NCBI GenBank assembly: GCA_017444015.1
Contig: JAFSXN010000002.1
Location: 1 to 64,000 of the forward strand
Direction of reading: 5' to 3'
Source: Lachnospiraceae bacterium
GTDB taxonomy: Bacteria; Bacillota; Clostridia; Lachnospirales; Lachnospiraceae
Length of the DNA stretch: 64,000 bases
The position numbers and the translations under genes were made by a program. A model generated the notes under the pieces. It was not told the DNA's origin and searched no databases. It was given only the letters and a program-made list of their open reading frames with translations. Below, piece by piece: positions 16,618-25,759 of this stretch (within the stretch, counting starts at the first letter, position 1; each line of letters starts with the position of its first letter).

Positions 16618-18255
16618 ATGATCAGTGCAAACAATGTAACCTACAGGGTAGGAAAGAAAGCCCTCTTTGAAGATGTCAATATCAAGTTTACGGAGGGGAA
16701 CTGCTACGGTCTGATCGGTGCCAACGGCGCCGGAAAATCGACCTTTTTAAAGGTCCTTTCCGGAGAGCTGGATACCACAAACGGCGACATTGCCGTGACC
16801 CCGGGGCAGCGGATCTCCGTACTCGAGCAGGACCATTTCAAATATGACGACTATACCGTGATGGATACCGTCATTCTCGGAAACGAGCGGCTGTATCAGA
16901 TCATGAAGGAAAAGGACGCGATCTATGCGAAACCGGACTTCTCCGATGAGGACGGCATCCGTGCCAGTGAGCTGGAGGCGGAGTTTGCGGAGCTTGACGG
17001 CTGGGAGGCCGACAGCAACGCGGCGATGCTCTTAAACGGCCTCGGGATCGAAACCGAGCTGCATGGGGAAATGATGCGGGATCTCACCGGCTCGCAGAAG
17101 GTCAAGGTCCTTTTGGCCAAGGCACTGTTTGGAAATCCCGATATTTTACTTTTGGACGAGCCGACAAACCACCTCGATCTGGAAGCCATCGCCTGGCTTG
17201 AGGAATTTCTGATCAACTTTGAAAATACCGTCATCGTCGTAAGCCATGACCGTTACTTTTTGAATAAGGTCTGTACCCATACCGCGGACATCGACTACGG
17301 CAAGATCACGCTCTTTGCCGGGAACTATGATTTCTGGTTTGAGTCCAGTACCCTTTTAGTCCGGCAGATGAAGGAGGCCAATAAGAAGAAGGAGGAAAAG
17401 ATCAAGGAGCTGCAGGAATTCATCTCCCGCTTCTCCGCGAATGCCTCTAAATCCAAGCAGGCGACCTCCCGTAAGCGGGCGCTTGAGAAAATCGAGTTAG
17501 AGGAGATCAAACCCTCCAGCAGAAAATACCCCTATGTGGATTTCAGACCCGACCGGGAGATCGGAAACGAGGTTCTGATGGTGGAAAATCTGTCCAAAAC
17601 CATCGACGGTGTCAAGGTGCTTGACAATATCTCCTTCATCCTCGGCCATGACGACAAGGTAGCCTTTGTCGGCGGCCAGGAGCTTGCCAAGACGACTCTC
17701 TTTAAGATCCTGACCTATGAGCTGGAGCCGGACGAGGGCAGCTTCAAATGGGGCGTTACGACTTCGCAGGCCTATTTCCCGAAGGATGCCTCAAAGGAAT
17801 TCGACAGCGATCTGACCATTTCCGACTGGCTGATGGGCTATTCGCCGGTCAAGGACGTAACCTACGTCCGGGGGTTCTTAGGACGGATGCTCTTTCCCGG
17901 CGAGGATGGGGTGAAGAAGTTACGGGTCCTTTCCGGAGGAGAACGGGTCCGCTGCCTCCTTTCCAAGATGATGATTTCCGGCGCGAATATCCTGATCTTA
18001 GATGAGCCGACCAACCATCTCGATATGGAAAGCATCACAGCGCTCAACAACGGCCTGATCAAATTCCCGGGAGTCATTCTGTTCTCTTCCAGAGACCACC
18101 AGTTCGTAGAAACGACAGCCAACCGGATCATGGAGTTACTTCCGGACGGATCCCTGATCGACAAGAAAACGACCTATGACGAATATCTGGAAAACGATGC
18201 CTCCGCGAGAAAGCGTTTCGTCTATACGGCGGAGACCGAGGAGGACGAGAATTAA
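16618..18255 (+). CDS. ABC-F family ATP-binding protein (YbiT/YkpA-like)
   Basis: 545 residues from ATG 16618 (AAAGGAG upstream); earlier in-frame codons lack a site. Two ABC domains without membrane segments: first Walker A GANGAGKST, signature LTGSQKVKV, Walker B LLLDEPTNHLDLEA; second domain GGQELAKTT in the Walker A position, signature LSGGERVRC, Walker B LILDEPTNHLDMES. The second P-loop has Ala instead of Gly before the Lys, which I recall as usual in this subfamily. ABC-F proteins act on the ribosome in translation or antibiotic protection. A linker rich in Lys/Glu (~255-300) joins the domains. The HAD gene follows after 2 bases. Confidence 0.9.
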   Translation: MISANNVTYRVGKKALFEDVNIKFTEGNCYGLIGANGAGKSTFLKVLSGELDTTNGDIAVTPGQRISVLEQDHFKYDDYTVMDTVILGNERLYQIMKEKDAIYAKPDFSDEDGIRASELEAEFAELDGWEADSNAAMLLNGLGIETELHGEMMRDLTGSQKVKVLLAKALFGNPDILLLDEPTNHLDLEAIAWLEEFLINFENTVIVVSHDRYFLNKVCTHTADIDYGKITLFAGNYDFWFESSTLLVRQMKEANKKKEEKIKELQEFISRFSANASKSKQATSRKRALEKIELEEIKPSSRKYPYVDFRPDREIGNEVLMVENLSKTIDGVKVLDNISFILGHDDKVAFVGGQELAKTTLFKILTYELEPDEGSFKWGVTTSQAYFPKDASKEFDSDLTISDWLMGYSPVKDVTYVRGFLGRMLFPGEDGVKKLRVLSGGERVRCLLSKMMISGANILILDEPTNHLDMESITALNNGLIKFPGVILFSSRDHQFVETTANRIMELLPDGSLIDKKTTYDEYLENDASARKRFVYTAETEEDEN

Positions 18256-18257
18256 GC

Positions 18258-19079
18258 ATGGCAGATTCCAAAAAGCTCCTGTTTACCGACTTAGACGCTA
18301 CTCTTCTGTCTTCGGATAAAACCGTAAGTAATGGAAATCTGTCCGCCATCGGAGAAATGATAAAAAGGGGCCATAAGTTCGTCCTTGCAAGCGGCAGACC
18401 TCTGTTAAGCGTTTTAAAGATCGCGGAACAGTACGGCTGGGACGGACCCGGTTACTATATTTCAAGCTATAACGGAGGTCTGGTCTATGACTGCGGCGCG
18501 AAAAAGGATATCCTTATCCACAGCATCGCCCTTTCCGATGTACGTTTTCTTCTGACCGAGGCGCACAAGGCCGGTCTGCACGCGCATACCTACGACAGAG
18601 AGCACGTCGTCTCTCTCTACGATACGCCGGAGTTAAACCGCTATATAAAAGGGATTCGGATGCCAAAGCTCGTTGTTGACGATCTGGAAGGGCATTTTGC
18701 GGCCGATCCTCCGATCAAGGCGATCGTCATCTCCTATGAGGGCAGAGAACGGCTTTCCGCCTTTCAAAAAAGCGTCCGCGACTATACCGACGGACGCCTT
18801 TCCTATACCTTTTCCAATCCGAATTTTCTCGAATACGCGCATATCCTTTCCTCCAAGGGAGCAAGTCTCAGCTTTTTAGCTGAGTTTCTCGGGATCGCCA
18901 TGGAGAATACCATCGCCTGCGGAGACGAGGAAAATGACCTTTCTATGATCGAAGCGGCAGGGACCGGTGTCGTTATGCAAAACGGCACGGATGCCGTAAA
19001 AAGCCATGCCGACTATATTACTACAGCCGACAACGACCATGACGGGATCGCAGAGGTGATTTACCACTTCATCCTCTGA
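18258..19079 (+). CDS. Cof-type HAD-superfamily phosphatase
   Basis: 273 residues. Motif I is FTDLDATLLSSDK (nucleophile Asp and general acid Asp), motif II sits in VLASGRP, and motif IV is CGDEENDLSMIEAAG, with Glu-Glu replacing the common GDxxND spacing. A Cof-type cap domain lies between. Such enzymes dephosphorylate sugar phosphates or cofactors; the substrate cannot be read from sequence. It begins 2 bases after the ABC-F stop, so the two are likely co-transcribed. It is convergent with the small gene at 19085. Confidence 0.88.
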   Translation: MADSKKLLFTDLDATLLSSDKTVSNGNLSAIGEMIKRGHKFVLASGRPLLSVLKIAEQYGWDGPGYYISSYNGGLVYDCGAKKDILIHSIALSDVRFLLTEAHKAGLHAHTYDREHVVSLYDTPELNRYIKGIRMPKLVVDDLEGHFAADPPIKAIVISYEGRERLSAFQKSVRDYTDGRLSYTFSNPNFLEYAHILSSKGASLSFLAEFLGIAMENTIACGDEENDLSMIEAAGTGVVMQNGTDAVKSHADYITTADNDHDGIAEVIYHFIL

Positions 19080-19084
19080 ACCTT

Positions 19085-19342
19085 TCAGCCCTCGACGATC
19101 AGATACCTTCCGTCCGAAAGCGGAAAGACCTCCGCGATCTCCGAAAGATCCTCGTTCTCATAGATATCCATTCCGAGCTTTTCCAGATAATCCCAGACCT
19201 CTTCCTTCGTATCCACGACCACGGCCATGCAGTCCGACAAAAATTCCTCCGCCTCCTGTGGCGTTTCCGCTACGGTTTCATCGAACAGCTGACTCTGGTT
19301 CTTTAAAAAGACATTCAATACCTCTTCATCGTACTCGTTCAT
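19085..19342 (-). CDS. Small acidic protein of unknown function
   Basis: 85 residues from ATG 19342 with GGAGG 7 bases upstream; a longer reading to 19372 lacks a site. Strongly acidic, with no signal or membrane segment. Recognisable pieces are NEYDEEVLNVFLKNQSQLFD and the C-terminal FPLSDGRYLIVEG. It is the third gene after ppx and ppk (38 bases beyond the ppk stop) and is probably in that operon. The family was not recognised with certainty. Confidence 0.7.
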   Translation of the reverse strand: MNEYDEEVLNVFLKNQSQLFDETVAETPQEAEEFLSDCMAVVVDTKEEVWDYLEKLGMDIYENEDLSEIAEVFPLSDGRYLIVEG

Positions 19343-19380
19343 CGAAAGACCTCCGAACACTGATATTTTCAAAAATCACC

Positions 19381-21564
19381 TTACATCTCCGGCACAAACA
19401 GCCTGAGTACCTGATATTCCTTCTTCTTCCCCGCTTCCTTGATCGCTTCCTCGCAGAAATACTCCTGACAGCTGACGGCTTCCTTCCCTCTCTTGTCCCT
19501 TCGCTTATAGGTTCCGTCGTTCTGCATGACCTGCGCCTTGACATTGTCACGAAGCATCACGTCAAGGATATGAACCACCCTGCCCTTTAATTCTTCGTTG
19601 TCGATCGGGAAAAGCAGCTCAACCCTGCGCTCTAAATTCCTTGGCATCCAGTCTGCGGAGCTGCAGTAGACCTCAAAATTCCCGTCATTTTCAAAATAGT
19701 AGATCCTGCTGTGCTCAAGGAAGTTTCCGACGATAGAGCGTACTATGATATTTTCGCTGACCCCTGGAATCCCGACCTTCAGACAGCAGATCCCGCGAAC
19801 GATCAGATCGATCCTCACCCCTGCCGTACTGGCCTCATATAGAGCCTTTATGATATCCCGGTCCACCAGGGAATTGAATTTCGCGACGATTCTGGCCTCT
19901 CGGCCCTGCTTCGCGTTATCCCGCTCTCTGTTGATCAGATAGATAAAGCGGTCCTTTAGCCAGATCGGCGCCATGGCAAGTCTGTGCCAGGAAAGGGGCT
20001 CCGAATAGCCGGACAGCATATTAAAGACTGCTGTCGCGTCCTCTCCGATGGTATCCGCACAGGTCAACAGCCCCAGATCCGTATAGAGCTTTGCCGTCTG
20101 ATCGTTGTAATTTCCCGTTCCGAGATGAACGTACCTTCGGATCCCCTCCTCTTCTCTTCGCACGACTAACGTAATCTTACAGTGCGTTTTCAGTCCGACG
20201 ATACCGTAGATCACGTGACATCCTGCTTTTTCCAGCATCTTCGCCCAGACGATATTGTTTTCCTCATCAAAACGCGCCTTTAGTTCTACTAAGACCGTAA
20301 CCTGCTTCCCGTTCTCCGCTGCTCTCGCAAGCGCCGTGATGATCGGGGAGTTTCCGCTGACCCGGTAGAGCGTCTGTTTTATGGCAAGCACATCCTTATC
20401 TACCGCCGCCTGCTTGATGAAGTCCACCACCGGCTGGAAGGTCTGGTAGGGATGGTGCAGTAAAATATCGCCCTTTCGGATCTCCGCGAACAGATCGTGC
20501 TCCTCGGTCAGACGCTCAATGATCTGCGGCTTGAAGGGCTCAGCCTTCAGGCGGTCATACCCGGAAAGCCCGTAGACCTTCATTAAGAAGGTAAGATCCA
20601 AAGGCCCCTGGATCCGGTAAACCTCATCATCCCTGCAGTTTAACTCCCGGTAAAGGATCTTTAACATCCGTTTGTCGATATCATCCGCAACCTCTAACCG
20701 TATGACCTCACCGAACTGCCGCTTTTTGATCTGGCGTTCGATCTCCTCTAAAAGATCCTCTACCTCATCCTCGTCGATGGTCAGGTCCGCGTTTCGCATG
20801 ATCCGAAACGGAGTAGCGCAGACCACATTATAGTTCAAGAAGAGCTTTCCGATATTCCGCTCGATGATCTCCTCAAGGAGAATAATGCTGATCCCTCTCT
20901 CCCCCTTTTCGACCGGCAGCAGAATGATCCTCGGAAGAACACTTGGCACCTGGACCGTAGCGAAATCATAGACCTCTTTTCCGTTCTTCTTTTTCTTTTC
21001 CGTCGTCTGAACAAGGCCTCTCGAGCCCTCCTTCTTAGTCAGGAGCGCTCCGATATTCAGCATCTTGTTTCGAATCAGAGGAAAGGGTCTGGAGGAATCC
21101 ACCGCCATGGGGGTCAGGACCGGATAGACCTCCGACATAAAATACTCATCCACATATTTTTTCTGCTTCTCCGTAAGGTCCTCATGACGGACGATCAGTC
21201 GGATATTTTCCTCTCGAAGCTTTGGCTGCAGCGCCTTGTTAAAGGTCGAATACTGCATATCCACTAACTCGTGGATCGAGATATTCAGGCCCTCAAGCTG
21301 CATCTGGGGCGTCATTCCCGCGATATCCGGCTTATTGTAGCCCGCATTTACCATATCCCGAAGCGAAGCCACCCGGATCATAAAGAACTCATCCAGGTTG
21401 GAGGCGGTAATGCTCAAAAACTTCAGCCGCTCAAACAGCTTATTGTTTTTGTCTCTCGCTTCCCCCAAAATCCGCTCGTTGAATAAAAGCCAGGAGAGTT
21501 CTCTGTTATAGTAATATCTCGGATTATTCAGTTCATAGGTTTTATTTACTTTGTGTTCTGCCAT
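19381..21564 (-). CDS. ppk1: Polyphosphate kinase 1
   Basis: 727 residues. The N-terminal domain begins with NRELSWLLFNERIL. The catalytic half contains LLHHPYQTFQPVVDFI, AIKQTLYRVSGNSPI, VELKARFDEENNI, GLKTHCKITLVVRR with the probable phosphorylated His, and YVHLGTGNYND. It reversibly makes polyphosphate from ATP. It follows the ppx gene by 20 bases, so synthesis and degradation are encoded together. AAGGGA precedes the ATG. Length matches the family. Confidence 0.95.
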   Translation of the reverse strand: MAEHKVNKTYELNNPRYYYNRELSWLLFNERILGEARDKNNKLFERLKFLSITASNLDEFFMIRVASLRDMVNAGYNKPDIAGMTPQMQLEGLNISIHELVDMQYSTFNKALQPKLREENIRLIVRHEDLTEKQKKYVDEYFMSEVYPVLTPMAVDSSRPFPLIRNKMLNIGALLTKKEGSRGLVQTTEKKKKNGKEVYDFATVQVPSVLPRIILLPVEKGERGISIILLEEIIERNIGKLFLNYNVVCATPFRIMRNADLTIDEDEVEDLLEEIERQIKKRQFGEVIRLEVADDIDKRMLKILYRELNCRDDEVYRIQGPLDLTFLMKVYGLSGYDRLKAEPFKPQIIERLTEEHDLFAEIRKGDILLHHPYQTFQPVVDFIKQAAVDKDVLAIKQTLYRVSGNSPIITALARAAENGKQVTVLVELKARFDEENNIVWAKMLEKAGCHVIYGIVGLKTHCKITLVVRREEEGIRRYVHLGTGNYNDQTAKLYTDLGLLTCADTIGEDATAVFNMLSGYSEPLSWHRLAMAPIWLKDRFIYLINRERDNAKQGREARIVAKFNSLVDRDIIKALYEASTAGVRIDLIVRGICCLKVGIPGVSENIIVRSIVGNFLEHSRIYYFENDGNFEVYCSSADWMPRNLERRVELLFPIDNEELKGRVVHILDVMLRDNVKAQVMQNDGTYKRRDKRGKEAVSCQEYFCEEAIKEAGKKKEYQVLRLFVPEM

Positions 21565-21584
21565 TTGTCCCTTCCTGCCGTTTC

Positions 21585-23129
21585 CTAAAACGCTGATATT
21601 CTCTTGTTGTATTTTAATACGACCTCGATACTGAATACCTCGGTAAAGAAGTCGGATTTCCGTTTAAAGAACCTCTTTTCCAGACTGATATCCTCGTCCG
21701 CGTCCACCGTGATGATAAGCTGCCTGCCCTTGAGCACGACCTTGATATGGTCCACCTTGGTCCGATAGCTCCTACAGATCCCGTCCGCCAGCCGAAAGAT
21801 CGCCGACAGCTTGACGATCGTCAGGTAACTTTCCTTCTCGATCAGAAGCTCCTTGGCCATTTCATCGTAGTAATCGAACGGGAGCTTATTGTAGCGGACG
21901 ATACAGGCGATCATCTGCCGTTCCAGATGGGATAATCCCAGGATCTCGGAATCCATGATGATCCCGTAGCCGGCCTCCGCCGCGCCTTCGAGGCTGACGT
22001 ATTTCCCGCAGTCATTTAAGATCGAAGCGATCCTCAAAAGCAGCAGCTCCCTCTTTCCCATGCCGTGGAGCTTTTTCGTACCCTTAAACAGCTCCTGGGC
22101 GATCTCCTCCACCAATTCGTTTCGCCTGATGTTGGCGTTGTAGCGCACTGCCATATGCTTTGCGCATTCCACCGCGTCATTCTCAAAATCGTGGGACGAA
22201 TGAATGAATTTATGGAACTGGCCGTACTCATAGGCGATCCCGTCCGCAAGGCTAACGCCGGGTGCCCAGAGGTATTTCGCGCCGGTCATTTCAAAGACCC
22301 GTCCGACTAAGACCAGGGAGGGCGACAACAGGGAAGCACTCTCCTCGGTAAAGCCGATGACCCTAGTGATCTCCTCATCCGAACTGGAGCTTGCGATCTC
22401 CCGGAATTTTACCAGCTCCTCCCTCGTAATGAGGCGGTTTCGGTTCAGGTGATGCAGGACATAGGAAATATAATCATCCACGATCACAATGCTTTCGACC
22501 TTCTTCAGCCCTCCGTCCAGATAGAGGCGCTTGAAGGAGTCCAGCTGATTGTCGATGAACTCGGACAAAAGCTCCTCATAGAAGATGGACCTCGTGGCAA
22601 AATCGCTCATGCTGTCCCGCATCCGAAGGATCCCAAGGCGGATGTTCTGCGTCGTTACAAGAGCATTGTTCTCAAAGAGCGACAGCTGGATACTGCCTCC
22701 GCCGACATCCAAGACCAGCGAAACCTTGTTCATGATCTCATCAAAGACCTCGGAGTTGGAGGCGACCGCCTTGTAGTGCAGGAAGCGCTGCTCCGAATTG
22801 CTGATGACACCGACGTTCAGTCCCGTCCTCAGCTTGATCTGCTCGATGATGATCTGAGTATTCTCGGTCTCCCGGATGGCGGAGGTCCCGTAAGCCTTAT
22901 AATCCTCCACTCCGTAGCCGTCCATGATCTCCTTAAAGCGCGCTAACGTCTCGCAGAGCTCATCGACCCTCTGCTGACTGATCTTCCCGGTCTTGTAGGT
23001 ATCGGTCCCCAGCTCGATCCTCCGCCTGATATAATCGATTTCCTTCATTCCTCCCCGCTGTCTGAACTCCACGATCTTCATACCGACCTCGTAGGAGCCG
23101 ACATCGATTGCAGCAAATACCTTTCCCAT
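21585..23129 (-). CDS. ppx: Ppx/GppA phosphatase with C-terminal HD-like domain
   Basis: 514 residues. The ASKHA-fold N-terminal half has FAAIDVGSYEVGMKIV and VLDVGGGSIQLSLF, the two phosphate-binding loops of the family. The C-terminal ~190 residues resemble an HD domain, but the HD pair itself reads LND (ILNDCGKYV), so metal binding there may be lost. It hydrolyses polyphosphate or pppGpp. It is first in the ppx-ppk1 operon. A 105 bp palindromic element (23146-23250) ends 16 bases before its ATG. Confidence 0.9.
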   Translation of the reverse strand: MGKVFAAIDVGSYEVGMKIVEFRQRGGMKEIDYIRRRIELGTDTYKTGKISQQRVDELCETLARFKEIMDGYGVEDYKAYGTSAIRETENTQIIIEQIKLRTGLNVGVISNSEQRFLHYKAVASNSEVFDEIMNKVSLVLDVGGGSIQLSLFENNALVTTQNIRLGILRMRDSMSDFATRSIFYEELLSEFIDNQLDSFKRLYLDGGLKKVESIVIVDDYISYVLHHLNRNRLITREELVKFREIASSSSDEEITRVIGFTEESASLLSPSLVLVGRVFEMTGAKYLWAPGVSLADGIAYEYGQFHKFIHSSHDFENDAVECAKHMAVRYNANIRRNELVEEIAQELFKGTKKLHGMGKRELLLLRIASILNDCGKYVSLEGAAEAGYGIIMDSEILGLSHLERQMIACIVRYNKLPFDYYDEMAKELLIEKESYLTIVKLSAIFRLADGICRSYRTKVDHIKVVLKGRQLIITVDADEDISLEKRFFKRKSDFFTEVFSIEVVLKYNKRISAF

Positions 23130-23145
23130 AATACCCTCTCTGTAT

Positions 23146-23250
23146 TTATACCGGTTAACGATTATCGTTGCCGATCAACCAGACTCGCAAACGCAATTTC
23201 AGTACGTTTGCTTTATCAAAAACGGCAATTAATTGCGTTCGCGAGTATAA
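23146..23250 (-). repeat. Palindromic intergenic element, copy 1 (upstream of ppx)
   Basis: One of three copies of the same element. It is bounded by TTATAC and GTATAA. An imperfect inverted repeat (ACTCGCAAACGCAATT against AATTGCGTTCGCGAGT, one mismatch) fills one half. The half facing the gene carries AACGATAATCGTT and then GTTAACC. Orientation given is that in which the GTTAACC end faces the downstream gene. It fills nearly all the space between the DUF815-like gene and ppx. The other copies are at 30466-30570 and 61596-61707. Confidence 0.85.
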
Positions 23251-23260
23251 TGATCTCTCT

Positions 23261-24526
23261 TTATCCCTGTACCCGTCCGGTACCCCGCAGGTAGTCGATA
23301 AACGCCTGCGCTGTCCTCCCGGAGAGCCCGCCGTGTGTCAGTTCAAACCGATTCGCCTCAAGGAAAAGCTCTGTCTCGGGAAGCCCGATCTTATACCGCT
23401 CTGCCAGAGCCCTTACGATCTGTTGAAATTCCTTTTGATTCGGGGAGCCAAAGTAAATCGTGATCCCAAAGCGGTAGGCAAGGGACAGCTTTTCCTGGAC
23501 CGTATCGTTCTTATGCAGATCATTTTCTCCCTCTTCTCTGTCGGTAAAGCTCTCCCGGATCAGGTGCCTTCGGTTGCTGGTCGCGCAGATCAAAACGTTG
23601 TCCGGCTTCTTTGCGAGTCCGCCCTCGATCACTGCCTTCAGATATTTGTAATCTGTTTCGGAATCCTCAAAAGAAAGATCGTCCATAAAAATGATAAAAC
23701 GGTAATTCCTGCCCCGGACAAGCTCCAAAAGCCCCGGTAGCGCAAAGAGCTCGTGCTTATACAGCTCGATCATCCTTAGCCCCTGATCCCCGTATTTGGT
23801 CAGAAGCGCTTTGATGCTGCTCGATTTTCCGGTACCGGCCGGCCCGAACAGCAGACAGTTATTCGCAGCCCTCCTGTTTACAAAGGCTTCCGTATTCTGA
23901 CACAGCTTTTCCTTCTGCTTCTCATAGCCCACAAGATCGGAAAAACGGACCTCATCCGTCTCGGGAATCGGCACAAGCTTTGTTTTACCCCTCTTTGAGA
24001 CTCTTACGCGAAATGCCTGGTACAGGCCAAACTGCCCGACCCCATAGCTTGTATAATGAGAGAAAAGAGCCTTTGCAAACTGCTCGCCGGTACTGTCCTT
24101 TCCTGCTTTTTTCAGGTTTTTAGCCAGCTTTTGTACCGGATTTGTAGTTTTACCCGCCTTGCGGTTTACATAATCTGTTACCATAACAGCCATCGGCTCA
24201 TGCGCGCAAAGCACCGAAAGCTCCGCAAAAAACAGGGAAGCGATATACGAAAGATCGCTCAGGGCGCATTTCTGAAGCGATTCGGACACTTCTCCCCGCT
24301 CACAGGCAAGAGACCAGGCGTTTTCATCTATTGCCAGAAGATACGAAAGATATCCCTGCCAGAGATTTCCGGACAGCCCAAGCTCCTCTCCCTTTTCAAG
24401 GAGCTTTGTAAAAACCTCCTCGCAAAGCCTTTTTCTTTTCTTCTTCTCTTTATTTAAAGACCCGCCTTGGAGCCGTTTGATCAGCGTAACAACCGGATCC
24501 TGTTCCAGTTTGTAATACAGAAGCAT
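23261..24526 (-). CDS. DUF815-type AAA+ ATPase
   Basis: 421 residues. An N-terminal helical region (~1-190) precedes an ATPase core with Walker A FGPAGTGKSSS (~239), Walker B FIIFMDDLSFED, and a sensor-like CATSNRRHL. The C-terminal block NQKEFQQIVRALAERYKI and GGLSGRTAQAFIDYL agrees with the DUF815 family as I recall it. The physiological role of this family is not established. AGGAGG precedes the ATG. It is divergent from the DUF5050-like gene and followed by a palindromic element and ppx. Confidence 0.88.
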   Translation of the reverse strand: MLLYYKLEQDPVVTLIKRLQGGSLNKEKKKRKRLCEEVFTKLLEKGEELGLSGNLWQGYLSYLLAIDENAWSLACERGEVSESLQKCALSDLSYIASLFFAELSVLCAHEPMAVMVTDYVNRKAGKTTNPVQKLAKNLKKAGKDSTGEQFAKALFSHYTSYGVGQFGLYQAFRVRVSKRGKTKLVPIPETDEVRFSDLVGYEKQKEKLCQNTEAFVNRRAANNCLLFGPAGTGKSSSIKALLTKYGDQGLRMIELYKHELFALPGLLELVRGRNYRFIIFMDDLSFEDSETDYKYLKAVIEGGLAKKPDNVLICATSNRRHLIRESFTDREEGENDLHKNDTVQEKLSLAYRFGITIYFGSPNQKEFQQIVRALAERYKIGLPETELFLEANRFELTHGGLSGRTAQAFIDYLRGTGRVQG

Positions 24527-24545
24527 AAAATCCTCCTGGATGGTA

Positions 24546-24574
24546 TTGAATTATGTTAAAATATTATGTATACT
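24546..24574 (+). promoter_or_regulatory. Promoter of the DUF5050-like gene
   Basis: TTGAAT (24546-24551), a 17-base spacer and TATACT (24569-24574). The start site near 24581 leaves a leader of about 70 bases before the TTG start at 24654 and rules out the upstream in-frame start at 24540. Confidence 0.7.
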
Positions 24575-24653
24575 AATTTCAAAGTTACCGCTTTTCTTCA
24601 GAAACCGCTCATACTTTGAGAGCACCATAAAATACAGAGTAAGGAGGCTACCC

Positions 24654-25676
24654 TTGGCATCCAGTAAACGTAAACTGAAACCGGCCGTCACCATAGGTAT
24701 CATCGTCGGCATCGTTGTCCTCATCATCATCGCAGGCGTTATAACGACCCTTTCTCACCGTATGCCGAAAAATCCTCCCGGAACCGTCGGCAATACCTCC
24801 GGCAATTTGAACAATAAGGGACTGTTTGTCGAAGACGGGGACGCGATCTATTTTATCAATCCCTACGACCATAACAGCATCTATAAAATGAATCTCGACG
24901 GAAGCAGGGCCGAGCTCTTTGTCAACGTCTCCGCCTCGTACTTAAACAGCGCGGGAGATTACCTCTATTTCAACCAGCAGGATGCCGGAGGCGGAACCGC
25001 CTTCGGTCTGGCGGGCTCTCTGCACGGCGTATACCGGAAAAAGAAAACCGGAAACAAGGAGATCAACGGCATCGACCGGGCTATCGTAGGCGCTATGGTT
25101 CTGATCGACAATACACTCTACTATCAGTACGGCGACGATAACGGCACAACCTTCCACTGCGCGGATATCGACAGCAAGAACCGTAGAGAGATCAACCGTG
25201 ATTTTATTGATCCCTCCTGTGTCATAAACGGAACCATTTACTATCCCGATTACAACAATCTGCACTATCTGTCCGTCTTAAATACTGTATCCGGATACCC
25301 GCAGGTCTATATCAGAGAGCGGGTCCACCTCCCAACCTATCAGGACAATTATATCTATTACCTGAGCATCGACGATGATTACAAGCTCTACCGGTATTCT
25401 ATCCCCGCTAACACGATCGAACGGATCACAGAGGACCGGGTCGATACCTTCAACATCATCGGCGACCATATCTATTATCAGAAGAACAGTACCTCCGAGC
25501 CCGCGCTCTACCGGATCCGGACGGACGGCACGAATAAGGAAATGGTGGCCGCCGGCAACTATACCAATATCAATACGACCTCGTATTATACCTATTTTCA
25601 GGACTTTCTCGATGAGGGAAGCCTCTACCGGGTCGCAAACGGGGAAGGCTCCATGGCGGAGAAATTTATTCCGTAA
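24654..25676 (+). CDS. Membrane-anchored DUF5050-like beta-propeller protein
   Basis: 340 residues from a TTG start with AAGGAGG 6 bases upstream, supported by the promoter at 24546. A basic N terminus and one membrane helix (~9-33, TIGIIVGIVVLIIIAGVITT) anchor an extracytoplasmic domain of repeated blades. Blade-like phrases include DGDAIYFINPYDHNSIYKM, AGDYLYFNQQDAGG, DNTLYYQYGDDNG, NGTIYYPDYNN, GDHIYYQKN and LYRIRTDGTNK, the pattern of DUF5050/WG-like propellers. The function is unknown. It is transcribed divergently from the AAA+ gene. Confidence 0.78.
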   Translation: MASSKRKLKPAVTIGIIVGIVVLIIIAGVITTLSHRMPKNPPGTVGNTSGNLNNKGLFVEDGDAIYFINPYDHNSIYKMNLDGSRAELFVNVSASYLNSAGDYLYFNQQDAGGGTAFGLAGSLHGVYRKKKTGNKEINGIDRAIVGAMVLIDNTLYYQYGDDNGTTFHCADIDSKNRREINRDFIDPSCVINGTIYYPDYNNLHYLSVLNTVSGYPQVYIRERVHLPTYQDNYIYYLSIDDDYKLYRYSIPANTIERITEDRVDTFNIIGDHIYYQKNSTSEPALYRIRTDGTNKEMVAAGNYTNINTTSYYTYFQDFLDEGSLYRVANGEGSMAEKFIP

Positions 25677-25759
25677 TCTTAGGGAGCCGCTGAATAAAGC
25701 GTTTTCCACGCAAAATTCGCAGGCACGCACGTAGTGCTCTTTCTTTGCGAAATTTCCCG

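Noticed and set aside
17640..17710. Second ABC domain of the ABC-F protein as inactivated
   Set aside because: GGQELAKTT keeps the Lys-Thr; the Ala before it is, as I recall, common to this subfamily, and signature and Walker B are intact.
25677..25759. Possible transcription terminator between the convergent DUF5050-like gene and folBK
   Set aside because: Only an imperfect GCAAAATTCGC / GCGAAATTT pairing with a long loop and no U-run; not strong enough to call.
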